DNA of 8,659 nucleotides from Sphingomonadaceae bacterium (GCA_947442095.1 CANEVG010000136.1:1-8659), one strand, 5' to 3'; positions 1 to 6,561 are shown, numbered from the stretch's first letter. Notes: generated by a model from the letters alone, not told the origin. Made by a program: numbers and translations.

Positions 1-16
1 CCTAAAGGCGCGAGGT

Positions 17-790
17 ATGACAGCAGATCTGAACGCAGCAACCGGCGAGCCCGAAACCGTCTCCTTCGGTTACGAAGACGTGCCCATCGAAGAGAAAGCC
101 GCTCGCGTTGGTGCGGTGTTTTCGTCCGTGGCGAAAAGCTACGACCGGATGAACGATGCCATGTCAGTCGGCATGCACCGCCTGTGGAAAGACCGTTTCG
201 TGCGCCGGGTGAAGCCGCGCTCAGGAGAGACCATCCTCGATATGGCCGGCGGCACGGGCGACATCGCCTTCCGCATGGCGCCCTCGGGCGCCTCGATCAC
301 CGTCTCGGACATCAACCAGGACATGCTCGATGTCGGCATCGAGCGCGCGGTTTCGCGCGGGATCGCCAAAGACTCTGGGGGCCTCGTATGGTCGCGCCAG
401 AACGCAGAAGAACTGACTTTCGGCGACAAGTTCTTCAACGCCTACACGATCGCATTCGGCATCCGCAACGTGACCCGGATCGACCAGGCGCTGGCCGAAG
501 CCCACCGCGTGCTGAAGCCCGGCGGGCGGTTTTTCTGCCTTGAGTTTTCGACCACCGAATGGCCGGGCTTTGCCGAAGTCTATGATGTCTATTCGCACAA
601 GGTGGTGCCGCAACTGGGCAAGGCGATTGCAGGCGACGCGGATTCCTATCGCTATCTGATCGAATCGATCCGCCGTTTCCCGAAGATGCGCGAGTTCGAA
701 GGCATGATCCAGGAAGCAGGCTTCCGTCACACCAAGGTCGAGCCGATTCTGGGCGGGCTGGTCGCGATCCATTCGGGCTGGAAGGTCTGA
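17..790 (+). CDS. ubiE: Ubiquinone/menaquinone C-methyltransferase UbiE (COQ5 family)
   Basis: A cytoplasmic SAM-dependent enzyme that, by family knowledge, C-methylates the benzoquinol intermediate of ubiquinone (and demethylmenaquinol where menaquinone is made). The 257-residue length is normal for the family. Visible landmarks are the N-terminal signature SYDRMNDAMSVGMHRLWK (41-58), the glycine-rich SAM motif I DMAGGTGDI (75-83) with the acidic residue D98 after the second strand, IAFGIRNV (145-152), LKPGGRF (166-172) and the C-terminal GDADSYRYLIESIRRFP (206-222). The ATG at 17 is preceded by purine-rich AAAGG/GAGG at 4-15, a plausible ribosome binding site. About 25 residues before the conserved core are typical of alphaproteobacterial members. 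ubiB follows after 10 bp, so the two are probably co-transcribed. The promoter lies left of the window. Family assignment is very secure. Confidence 0.97.
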   Translation: MTADLNAATGEPETVSFGYEDVPIEEKAARVGAVFSSVAKSYDRMNDAMSVGMHRLWKDRFVRRVKPRSGETILDMAGGTGDIAFRMAPSGASITVSDINQDMLDVGIERAVSRGIAKDSGGLVWSRQNAEELTFGDKFFNAYTIAFGIRNVTRIDQALAEAHRVLKPGGRFFCLEFSTTEWPGFAEVYDVYSHKVVPQLGKAIAGDADSYRYLIESIRRFPKMREFEGMIQEAGFRHTKVEPILGGLVAIHSGWKV

Positions 791-800
791 GGACCGCCCT

Positions 801-2357
801 TTGACCCGTCACACCACCCATATCTGGCGGCTGCTCGGCTGGGGCGTCACGCTTGCACGCCACGGCGCGCTGGTCGGCATAGAGAACGACCGGAACACCC
901 CTGCGCCCGTGCGGCGGCTGGTCAAGGTGGCGCGCTGGATTTCGCTGACCGGCAAGGGCCGCAAGCCCGACTACGCCGGAGCTTTCCGTGCCATTGGCCC
1001 TGCGGCGATCAAGCTGGGGCAGACACTCGCCACCCGGCCCGATCTGGTGGGAGCAGAAGCGGCGCACAACCTGCTGGCGCTGCAGGACAAGCTGCCGCCG
1101 GTGCCGCTGGCGGATATCCGGCACGAGATCGAATCGACGTTCGAGCGTCCTCTCGAAGCGATGTTTGCCTCGTTCGAGAGCGAACCGGTCGGCGCGGCTT
1201 CGGTTGCACAGGTCCACCGCGCGGTGACCACCGAAGGGCGCACCGTTGCAGTCAAGATCCTGCGCCCGGGCGTGCGCGAAAAGTTCACGCGCGATATCGC
1301 CACCTATGAATGGGCGGCAGCGCACCTCGAGGCCTTCGGCGGCGAGGCGAGCCGTCTGCGCCCGCGCATGGTGATCGCCAATTTCAAGCGCTGGACGATG
1401 AGCGAGCTCGATCTGCGGCGCGAGGCAGCCTCCGCCTCCGAACTCGCCGAGCAGATGCATGCCTTCGCCGGCTACCGCGTGCCCGGGATCGACTGGGAGC
1501 GCACCAATGGCCGGGTAATGACGCTGGACTGGATCGACGGGATCAAGATCAGCGACAATGCTGCGCTTGATGCCGCGGGGCACAACCGCAAAGACCTGGC
1601 TGGCCGGTTGGTGCTCGCGTTCCTCAACCAGGCGATCAGCGGCGGCTTCTTCCATGCCGACATGCACCAGGGCAACCTGTTCGTCGAAGCCAGCGGCACG
1701 ATCACCGCGATCGATTTCGGCATCATGGGCCGGATCGATCGCCGCGCGCGCCAGTGGCTTGCGGAAATCCTCTATGGGCTGACGACGGGCAATTACCGCC
1801 GTGTCGCCGAGATCCACTTCGAAGCGCAGTATGTGCCAAGCTACCATTCGGTGGCTGAGTTCGCGACCGCGCTGCGCGCCGTGGGCGAACCGATGCGCGG
1901 CAAGCCGGTCAGCGAGCTTTCGGTGGGCCAGATGCTCGACGGCCTGTTCGCGATCACGCGCGATTTCGACATGCAGACCCAGCCGCACCTGCTGCTGCTG
2001 CAAAAGACCATGGTCATGGTGGAAGGCATCGCAACGCAGCTCGATCCCTCGATCAACATGTGGGAAACCGCCGCGCCTTATGTGCGCGACTGGATCCGTG
2101 ACGAGCTTGGCCCCGAGGCGGCGATTGCCGACCGCATCCGCGAGAACGTGAAAACCCTGCTGCGCCTGCCCGATCTGGTGAAGCGGATCGACGACCGGCT
2201 GCCCGGCAAGGGCGGCGCGCCCGAAGACGTGCCGCTCGCCCCGTTCGAGCTGATCTGGCAAAAGCGGCGCGGGCCGGCCTGGCTGGGCTATTTCGGTGCG
2301 GCGGCAGCAGGCGCAGCGCTCATGGCAGGGACATTCGCCGGCGGCCTCTGGGGCTGA
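801..2357 (+). CDS. ubiB: UbiB-family atypical kinase/ATPase for ubiquinone biosynthesis
   Basis: A member of the ABC1/ADCK/UbiB protein-kinase-like family, needed for ubiquinone synthesis; it is thought to act as a membrane-associated ATPase supporting the Ubi enzyme complex rather than as a hydroxylase. The 518 residues show the family-defining KLGQ motif (71-74), the Ala-rich nucleotide loop GAASVAQVH (131-139) that replaces the usual kinase glycine loop, the ATP-site lysine in VAVKIL (K152), the catalytic loop HADMHQGNL (285-293) and the metal-binding IDFG (304-307). A hydrophobic Ala/Gly-rich segment at about 494-515 is a likely C-terminal membrane anchor. The start is TTG at 801: GAGGA at 789-793 sits 7 nt upstream and overlaps the ubiE stop, suggesting coupled translation. 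No in-frame ATG lies near this point. The gene lies 10 bp after ubiE and 1 bp before the acyltransferase gene. Confidence 0.95.
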   Translation: MTRHTTHIWRLLGWGVTLARHGALVGIENDRNTPAPVRRLVKVARWISLTGKGRKPDYAGAFRAIGPAAIKLGQTLATRPDLVGAEAAHNLLALQDKLPPVPLADIRHEIESTFERPLEAMFASFESEPVGAASVAQVHRAVTTEGRTVAVKILRPGVREKFTRDIATYEWAAAHLEAFGGEASRLRPRMVIANFKRWTMSELDLRREAASASELAEQMHAFAGYRVPGIDWERTNGRVMTLDWIDGIKISDNAALDAAGHNRKDLAGRLVLAFLNQAISGGFFHADMHQGNLFVEASGTITAIDFGIMGRIDRRARQWLAEILYGLTTGNYRRVAEIHFEAQYVPSYHSVAEFATALRAVGEPMRGKPVSELSVGQMLDGLFAITRDFDMQTQPHLLLLQKTMVMVEGIATQLDPSINMWETAAPYVRDWIRDELGPEAAIADRIRENVKTLLRLPDLVKRIDDRLPGKGGAPEDVPLAPFELIWQKRRGPAWLGYFGAAAAGAALMAGTFAGGLWG

Positions 2358-2358
2358 C

Positions 2359-3483
2359 ATGCGCCGCCGGGAACCCCTGCCGGGCCTGCGGCTCGACACC
2401 CTGAGGCTCGACAAGCGGCATTTCAACGCGCTCGATCTTTCGCGGCTGCTGGCGGCCTGCGCGGTCTTGTTCTGGCATTACCAGCATTTCTTCGTGCCGC
2501 CGGTGAACCACCAGTTCCATGTGGACCGGTCGGTCGTCTCACCGTTCTATCACCAGCTGGCCTGGCTGTTCGATTACGGCCATGTCGCCGTGCAGTATTT
2601 CTGGGCCGTCTCGGGCTTCGTGTTCGCGCATGTCTATCTGGCGGATAGCGGCGCACGCGGGCGGTTCTGGCTCGCGCGCGTGGCACGTCTCTGGCCGCTG
2701 CATTTGCTGACGCTGGTGCTCGTCGCGCTGATGCAGGCAGCCTACAACGGGATCAACGGCACCGAATTCATCTATCACCAGCAGACTGTGAAGCACTTCC
2801 TGCTCAGCCTTGGGCTCGCGCACTATTGGGGCTGGCAGGGGGATCAGTCGTTCAACGGTCCCTCATGGTCGCTCTCGACCGAAATCCTTGCCTATGCTGC
2901 GTTCTGGGTGCTGCTGCCTGGTCTGCGCCGCGCGCCGCTCGTGCTGGGGCTGGCAGCCGCGGTGCTGGCGCTCGGGCTGTTCTTCGGCGGATTTCCCAAC
3001 AAGCCGGTGCTGACCTGCATCGGCTACTTTTTTGGCGGCGCGGCGGTCTATGGCGCGGCCTTGCGCGGCAAACCCGGCCCGGTGGTCTACGCCGCGCTGT
3101 CGAGCGCGCTGGCCGGGCTTGCCGTATGGCTGGGCATGGTGCGGCATTCCAGCGATGCCGCGACGCTCGCGGGCACATTCGCGGCGCTGCTGGCAATGCT
3201 GGCCATCGACACCGCCGACCGCACCGACCGGCTGGGCGCAGCGCGCCATCTCGGCGATGCGTCCTACGGCATTTACCTCTGGCACTTCCCGCTGCAACTG
3301 GCGCTCGTTTTGGTGGTTGATGCCACGCTGGGATCACGCGCTATCGCCGGTCAGCCGGGTTTCCTCGTGTTTTTCGTCAGTCTGAGCATTGCGGCAGGCT
3401 TCGCCTCGCATCGCTGGTTCGAACGGCCAGCGCAGCGGTGGGTGCTGAAGCTGGCCGGTCAGCGGCGCGCGGCAGCAGCCTAG
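2359..3483 (+). CDS. Acyltransferase 3 family integral membrane protein (OafA/YrhL-like)
   Basis: A multi-pass inner-membrane protein of 374 residues with the hallmarks of acyltransferase family 3, which transfers acetyl or other acyl groups to sugars of surface polysaccharides or other extracytoplasmic acceptors. Visible are LDLSRLLAACAVLFWHYQHF (25-44) with the conserved early histidine H40, VAVQYFWAVSGFVFAHVYL (76-94), the RVARLWPLH motif (107-115), FNGPSWSLSTEILAY (165-179), SYGIYLWHFPLQLAL (302-316) and a terminal HRWFERP (351-357). Around ten hydrophobic helices can be read. The start was placed at ATG 2359, 1 bp after the ubiB stop, because the upstream in-frame ATG at 2296 lies inside ubiB; GGGG at 2350-2353 is a weak ribosome binding site. 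No SGNH domain is fused. The acceptor cannot be inferred: no polysaccharide genes are nearby. Its place in the ubi operon suggests co-expression, not necessarily a quinone role. Confidence 0.88.
   Translation: MRRREPLPGLRLDTLRLDKRHFNALDLSRLLAACAVLFWHYQHFFVPPVNHQFHVDRSVVSPFYHQLAWLFDYGHVAVQYFWAVSGFVFAHVYLADSGARGRFWLARVARLWPLHLLTLVLVALMQAAYNGINGTEFIYHQQTVKHFLLSLGLAHYWGWQGDQSFNGPSWSLSTEILAYAAFWVLLPGLRRAPLVLGLAAAVLALGLFFGGFPNKPVLTCIGYFFGGAAVYGAALRGKPGPVVYAALSSALAGLAVWLGMVRHSSDAATLAGTFAALLAMLAIDTADRTDRLGAARHLGDASYGIYLWHFPLQLALVLVVDATLGSRAIAGQPGFLVFFVSLSIAAGFASHRWFERPAQRWVLKLAGQRRAAAA
3480..3483. other. Shared palindromic stop: convergent genes overlap by CTAG
   Basis: The acyltransferase gene ends with TAG at 3481-3483 on the + strand. 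The small membrane-protein gene ends with TAG on the - strand, written CTA at 3480-3482. Both stops lie inside one CTAG tetramer, so the convergent reading frames overlap by 4 bp and no room is left for a separate intergenic terminator. Confidence 0.95.
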
Positions 3484-3884
3484 CCCGCGATCTCGGCAAG
3501 CTTGTGGTGCGGCAGCAAGCGCCACGCTGCCAGCGCCAGCACGACATGGAACGCCTCCACCGCCATAGGGGTAGCCCAGCCAGGATAGCCGCCAAGCACG
3601 GCAAGGTTGACCGCACGGCCCGCCAGCGTCGCGCCGAACAGCATGGCTGGCACCAGCAGCAGATCGGCGTTGCGCCGCCACGCGCCCCACATCATGCACA
3701 CCGCGCCCACAGCAAAGAACGAGGTCATGTCGCCCCGGATGGTCGAGAGCCCTGCCACGCCGATCGGCGCGATGCTGAACGTGGCGCCAGAGGCCGTCGT
3801 TTGCGGATTGAGCAGAAACGAGGCGGCCATGAACAAGTCGAACATGCCGAGGAGGAAGATCAGCGCAGTCAGGATCAGGCGCAT
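3480..3884 (-). CDS. Small four-helix membrane protein, DUF4345-like
   Basis: A 134-residue hydrophobic protein with four predicted membrane helices at about residues 3-25, 52-70, 75-97 and 106-124. The arrangement is a first helix, a loop ending in GLSTIRGD (45-52), then a helix starting with SFFAVGA, and a helix containing GATLAGRAVNL (84-94). It resembles the DUF4345 family of small uncharacterised membrane proteins, in which the R-G-D turn and the later G-R are the conserved spots; I recognise this by pattern only. The ATG at 3882-3884 has a good ribosome binding site, AAGGAAAG (complement of 3891-3898), 6 nt upstream. The gene is read opposite to its neighbours: it converges on the acyltransferase, sharing CTAG, and diverges from coaBC. 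Function is unknown. Confidence 0.75.
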   Translation of the reverse strand: MRLILTALIFLLGMFDLFMAASFLLNPQTTASGATFSIAPIGVAGLSTIRGDMTSFFAVGAVCMMWGAWRRNADLLLVPAMLFGATLAGRAVNLAVLGGYPGWATPMAVEAFHVVLALAAWRLLPHHKLAEIAG

Positions 3885-3992
3885 CGCGGGCTTTCCTTAT
3901 GTTTGTTCCGGCGTGGGGCAGGGGCAGCGCCGATGCAAGCGCCGCGTGTAAAAGGATTGCGCCGCTGCGCGCGGCATTGCACAAGCGCGGCC
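3885..3992. promoter_or_regulatory. Divergent intergenic region between the DUF4345-like gene and coaBC
   Basis: This 108-bp gap must hold the 5' signals of two divergent genes. I see no convincing -35/-10 pair on either strand. A small GC-rich hairpin is possible at 3961-3975 (GCCGC, 5-nt loop, GCGGC), flanked by a direct ATTGC at 3956-3960 and 3976-3980; it would lie in the coaBC leader, 17 nt before its ATG. The Shine-Dalgarno signal for coaBC is weak. Because the upstream gene is antisense, coaBC probably needs its own promoter here. Confidence 0.4.
3891..3898 (-). promoter_or_regulatory. Ribosome binding site of the DUF4345-like gene
   Basis: The minus strand reads AAGGAAAG six nucleotides before the ATG at 3884. 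It supports both the start codon and the reality of this antisense-oriented gene, against the long open frame on the + strand over the same DNA. Confidence 0.7.
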
Positions 3993-5183
3993 ATGCAGGG
4001 CAAGCGCATCCTTCTGATCGTCGGCGGCGGCATTGCCGCCTACAAATCTTGCGAACTCGTGCGCCTCATCCGGCGCGAGGGCGGCGAGGTAACCTGCGTG
4101 CTGACTGCAGGGGCCGCGCACTTCGTGACGCCGATGACACTCGCGGCGCTCAGCGAGAACCCGGTGCACACCACGCTGTGGGATCTCGATGCCGAGGCGA
4201 AGATGGGCCACATCCAGCTTTCACGGCAAGCCGATCTCGTGGTGGTCTGCCCGGCGACCGCCGATCTCATGGCGAAGATGTCCGCCGGGATCGCCGATGA
4301 CCTTGCTGCCACACTGCTGCTCGCGACCGACAAGCCGGTGCTCGCTGTGCCTGCGATGAACGTGCGCATGTGGCAGCACGCTGCGACCCGGCGCAATGTG
4401 GCAACCTTGCGGAGCGACGGCGTCGACGTGTTGGAGCCGGACGAAGGCCCGATGGCCTGCGGCGAGTTCGGCCCAGGCCGCCTGCCCGAACCTGCGGCCA
4501 TTCTCGCCGCGATCACGGCGAAGCTGGGCGATACCGCCAAACCGCTCGCCGGAAAGCATGTGCTGGTCACCGCTGGCCCGACGCACGAGCCGATCGATCC
4601 GGTGCGCTATATCGCCAACCGGTCCAGCGGACGGCAGGGCTTCGCGATTGCCGAAGCTGCCGCCCGCGCCGGTGCGCGCGTGACGCTGGTGGCAGGGCCG
4701 GTTGCGCTGCCGACCCCGCCGGGCGTGACCCGCGTCGATGTCCAAACGGCGCGCGAGATGGCAGCGGCAGTCGATGCGGCGCTACCCGCCGATGCCGCAA
4801 TCATGGTCGCCGCAGTCGCCGATTGGCGCGTGGCGGCAGAGGCCGGGCAGAAGCTCAAGAAGGACGGCTCGGGCGAGATCCCGCCGCTAACCCTGACCGA
4901 GAACCCGGACATTCTCGCTCGCCTCGCCCGTGCCCCCAATCGGCCGCGCCTGCTGGTGGGCTTTGCCGCCGAGACCGAGCACGTAGTTGCGCATGCCGAG
5001 GCCAAGCTGGCAAAGAAGGGCGCGGACTGGATCGTGGCGAATGACGTGTCCGGCGATGTCATGGGCGGCGCGCTGAACGCGGTGCACATCGTGCGCGCGG
5101 GCGGCGTCGAGAGCCTGCCCGAGATGCCCAAGGCTGCCGTGGCCGCCGCGCTCATCGAAAGGATTGCCGATGCACTCTCGTGA
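3993..5183 (+). CDS. coaBC: Bifunctional phosphopantothenoylcysteine decarboxylase / phosphopantothenate-cysteine ligase CoaBC
   Basis: A cytoplasmic flavoprotein that carries out two consecutive steps of coenzyme A synthesis: CTP-dependent joining of 4'-phosphopantothenate to cysteine (CoaB), then FMN-dependent decarboxylation to 4'-phosphopantetheine (CoaC). The 396-residue length fits the family. The N-terminal CoaC half has the flavin-fold start GKRILLIVGGGIAAYKSCEL (3-22), the catalytic histidine in GHIQLSRQAD (H73), the substrate motif PAMNVRMW (120-127) and the flap cysteine in ACGEFGPGRLPE (C156). The CoaB half starts near 186 with TAGPTHEPIDPVRYIANRSS (193-212), then AAVADWR (273-279), the KLKK lysines (287-290) and AAETEH (325-330). 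The ATG at 3993 was chosen because homology begins at MQGKRILL; the open frame extends upstream to 3438 and contains an ATG at 3933, but that stretch is the antisense of another gene. The 3' end overlaps dut by 14 bp. Confidence 0.96.
   Translation: MQGKRILLIVGGGIAAYKSCELVRLIRREGGEVTCVLTAGAAHFVTPMTLAALSENPVHTTLWDLDAEAKMGHIQLSRQADLVVVCPATADLMAKMSAGIADDLAATLLLATDKPVLAVPAMNVRMWQHAATRRNVATLRSDGVDVLEPDEGPMACGEFGPGRLPEPAAILAAITAKLGDTAKPLAGKHVLVTAGPTHEPIDPVRYIANRSSGRQGFAIAEAAARAGARVTLVAGPVALPTPPGVTRVDVQTAREMAAAVDAALPADAAIMVAAVADWRVAAEAGQKLKKDGSGEIPPLTLTENPDILARLARAPNRPRLLVGFAAETEHVVAHAEAKLAKKGADWIVANDVSGDVMGGALNAVHIVRAGGVESLPEMPKAAVAAALIERIADALS
5158..5163 (+). promoter_or_regulatory. Ribosome binding site deciding the dut start
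   Basis: AAAGGA lies inside the 3' end of coaBC and ends 6 nt before the ATG at 5170. It would leave no spacing for the TTG at 5164, so it favours the ATG as the dut start and implies translational coupling with coaBC. Confidence 0.7.
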
Positions 5184-5655
5184 TTCTTTGGCAAGCGGCT
5201 CGGTGCCAGTGCCGGTCAAGCGCCTGCCGGGCAACGACGATCTGCCGTTTCCTGCCTACGCCACCAGCGGCGCGGCGGGCATGGATGTCGTGGCAGCGGA
5301 GGACGTGGACCTCGCCCCCGGCGCGCGCCACGCGGTTGCCACCGGCCTTGCCATGGCCATCCCGGCAGGCTTCGAGATTCAGGTGCGCCCGCGTTCGGGC
5401 CTTGCGCTGAAACACGGCGTCACCGTGCCCAATACGCCTGGCACGATCGACAGCGACTACCGGGGTGAGCTCAAGGTCATCATGATCAACCTCGGCGCTG
5501 AAACCTTCAGCGTGCGGCGCGGCGACCGTGTGGCCCAGTTGGTGCTCGCACCCGTAACCCGGGCGAGCTGGCTGGAAGTGGATAGTCTGGACGAGACTGC
5601 ACGCGGGACAAGCGGTTTTGGCTCGACCGGCGGCCTCGCGGCCCTTCCCGGCTGA
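5170..5655 (+). CDS. dut: Deoxyuridine 5'-triphosphate nucleotidohydrolase (dUTPase)
   Basis: Hydrolyses dUTP to dUMP and pyrophosphate, keeping uracil out of DNA and supplying dUMP for thymidylate synthesis; the family works as a homotrimer in the cytoplasm. All five trimeric dUTPase motifs are present in order in the 161 residues: AGMDVVA (36-42), RPRSGLA (73-79), NTPGTIDSDYRGE (88-100) with the catalytic aspartate D94 and the uracil-site tyrosine Y97, RRGDRVAQLV (116-125) and the C-terminal glycine-rich RGTSGFGSTG (145-154), which closes over the triphosphate. About 15 variable residues precede the core. The ATG at 5170 is preferred over the TTG at 5164 because of the AAAGGA at 5158-5163. 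The gene overlaps the end of coaBC by 14 bp, a pairing seen widely in proteobacteria. It converges on the DUF4136 gene. Confidence 0.97.
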   Translation: MHSRDSLASGSVPVPVKRLPGNDDLPFPAYATSGAAGMDVVAAEDVDLAPGARHAVATGLAMAIPAGFEIQVRPRSGLALKHGVTVPNTPGTIDSDYRGELKVIMINLGAETFSVRRGDRVAQLVLAPVTRASWLEVDSLDETARGTSGFGSTGGLAALPG

Positions 5656-5665
5656 ACCTCGGGGC

Positions 5666-5688
5666 CCCTCTCCCACGCAGGGAGAGGG
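5666..5688. terminator. Perfect 9-bp inverted repeat between convergent genes (candidate bidirectional terminator)
   Basis: CCCTCTCCC (5666-5674), loop ACGCA, GGGAGAGGG (5680-5688): a perfect 9-bp stem with a 5-nt loop, starting 11 bp after the dut stop and ending 15 bp before the stop of the convergent DUF4136 gene. A second overlapping palindrome, GGGGCCCC, lies at 5661-5668. There is no T-run on either side, so it is not a classic intrinsic terminator. Position and symmetry suit a bidirectional stop, an RNA 3'-end stabiliser, or one copy of a dispersed intergenic hairpin repeat. Confidence 0.6.
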
Positions 5689-5703
5689 CGCATTGTCCTG
5701 CTG

Positions 5704-6405
5704 TTAGCGTCTCTTTTCGGGCGCAACCTTGATCCGCACCGTCTCGCCATTGTTCCCCGGGAAATTGGTGAACATGGCCTCGACCAGATTGGGCACCAGA
5801 TAGCCCAGGCGGTTCGAATTGGAGGAGGCTTCTGCCTTGCCTTCAAACAGACGCTTGCCATCGGCGCGGCGATCGATCTTCATGTCGATACCGCTGGTGA
5901 AGACCGTGACGACATCGACGCCGCCGCCCCAGCCGCCACCCCAGCCACCGCCCCAACCGGGACCGAAACCGCCGCCCCAAGCGGGGCCGATCCCGCCCCA
6001 GCCCGGACCCCAGCCGCCCCAGCCGCCAAAGCGTCCGCCCCAGCCGCCGCCCCAGCCGCCCCCCCAGAAGGGATCGGCAAAGCCGTTGTTGCGCAGCCGG
6101 TCGCGGCCCTGATCAACGCCGTAATCGAAATGCACGACGAGATCGGCCGTCTGCGGACTGCCCGTGGGCACATAGCCGACCCGCTGCAGCTTGGCGGCCA
6201 CAAGGCCTGCATACTGCGAGAATTCAAGCCCGCCAGCGTTGCGCGGGTTCTCTGCCACGATGGCAAAAGTCTGCCCTGTCGGCGCTGGCAGTTCGGCCTG
6301 AAAGCGCGAGACGTTGGCATTGAAATTGGAAGCACATGCGCTCAGCGCCATCAGCAGGGGTGCTGCAACAAGCGCGAAGCGGTTACGCATGGATATCGAG
6401 GTCAT
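5704..6405 (-). CDS. DUF4136 lipoprotein with Gly/Trp-rich insert
   Basis: A probable envelope lipoprotein of 233 residues. The N-terminus has basic residues, a hydrophobic stretch (10-21) and the lipobox LSAC (21-24), so cleavage and lipidation at C24 are expected. The rest reads as DUF4136: an N-terminal part with FNANVSRFQAELP (28-40), QTADLVVHFDYGVD (85-98) after the GYVP turn, and a C-terminal part with DMKIDRRADGKRLFEGKAEA (174-193) and LVPNLVEAMFTNFPGNNGET (203-222). The two parts are separated by residues 113-162, made of 31 Gly and 10 Trp in 50. Loops rich in Gly and aromatics at this place occur in other DUF4136 proteins, but this one is long and Trp-heavy. The ATG at 6405 is chosen because AAGGAG (complement of 6415-6420) lies 9 nt upstream; a second ATG at 6390 is possible. 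It lies 198 bp downstream of trpS on the same strand. Function is unknown. Confidence 0.85.
   Translation of the reverse strand: MTSISMRNRFALVAAPLLMALSACASNFNANVSRFQAELPAPTGQTFAIVAENPRNAGGLEFSQYAGLVAAKLQRVGYVPTGSPQTADLVVHFDYGVDQGRDRLRNNGFADPFWGGGWGGGWGGRFGGWGGWGPGWGGIGPAWGGGFGPGWGGGWGGGWGGGVDVVTVFTSGIDMKIDRRADGKRLFEGKAEASSNSNRLGYLVPNLVEAMFTNFPGNNGETVRIKVAPEKRR
5920..6069 (-). repeat. Degenerate Gly/Trp coding repeat with G-quadruplex motif
   Basis: Encodes residues 113-162 of the DUF4136 lipoprotein, built from imperfect units such as WGGG and WGPG. At DNA level it is a degenerate CCGCCCCAGCC-type repeat on the + strand. Between 5992 and 6020 the coding (-) strand carries five G-tracts of 3-4 bases with loops of 1, 2, 3 and 5 nt, which satisfies the standard four-tract G-quadruplex pattern. 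A run of seven C lies at 6059-6065. Confidence 0.8.
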
Positions 6406-6414
6406 ATTCGGCGA

Positions 6415-6420
6415 CTCCTT
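6415..6420 (-). promoter_or_regulatory. Ribosome binding site of the DUF4136 lipoprotein gene
   Basis: The minus strand reads AAGGAG nine nucleotides before the ATG at 6405. It supports that start over the second ATG at 6390, which would be 24 nt away. Confidence 0.75.
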
Positions 6421-6561
6421 GGTGCGAGACCGGCTCCCCTGCCAGCAGGCCGCGGGTTACAGGTAGCATGCCGAAAGGCTGGACGGGAGGTGCTGAATGC
6501 GCGTTGAACAACATAGGCAATCAGCAGGGAATTCGGGCAGAATTCACATGAACGCGGGAAC

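Noticed and set aside
2296..2358. Upstream ATG for the acyltransferase
   Set aside because: It lies inside ubiB and adds 21 residues without family character; the ATG at 2359 gives a close, typical operon junction.
435..2426. Open frame of 663 codons on the - strand across ubiE and ubiB
   Set aside because: It is the antisense of two certain genes, is very rich in Arg/His/Pro/Gly as expected from GC-rich shadow frames, and shows no recognisable domain.
3438..3992. In-frame N-terminal extension of coaBC
   Set aside because: It overlaps the acyltransferase 3' end and is antisense to the DUF4345-like gene; CoaC homology starts at the ATG at 3993 and the remaining 396 residues match the family length.
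5164..5169. TTG start for dut
   Set aside because: The Shine-Dalgarno AAAGGA directly abuts the TTG, whereas its 6-nt distance to the ATG at 5170 is suitable.
6059..6065. C7 runs here and at 8310-8316 as phase-variation switches
   Set aside because: Seven-base C runs are expected by chance in such GC-rich DNA, and both genes are intact across them.
5819..6112. Proline-rich 97-residue open frame on the + strand
   Set aside because: Its PPPQ repeats are simply the complement of the Gly/Trp codons of the DUF4136 lipoprotein.
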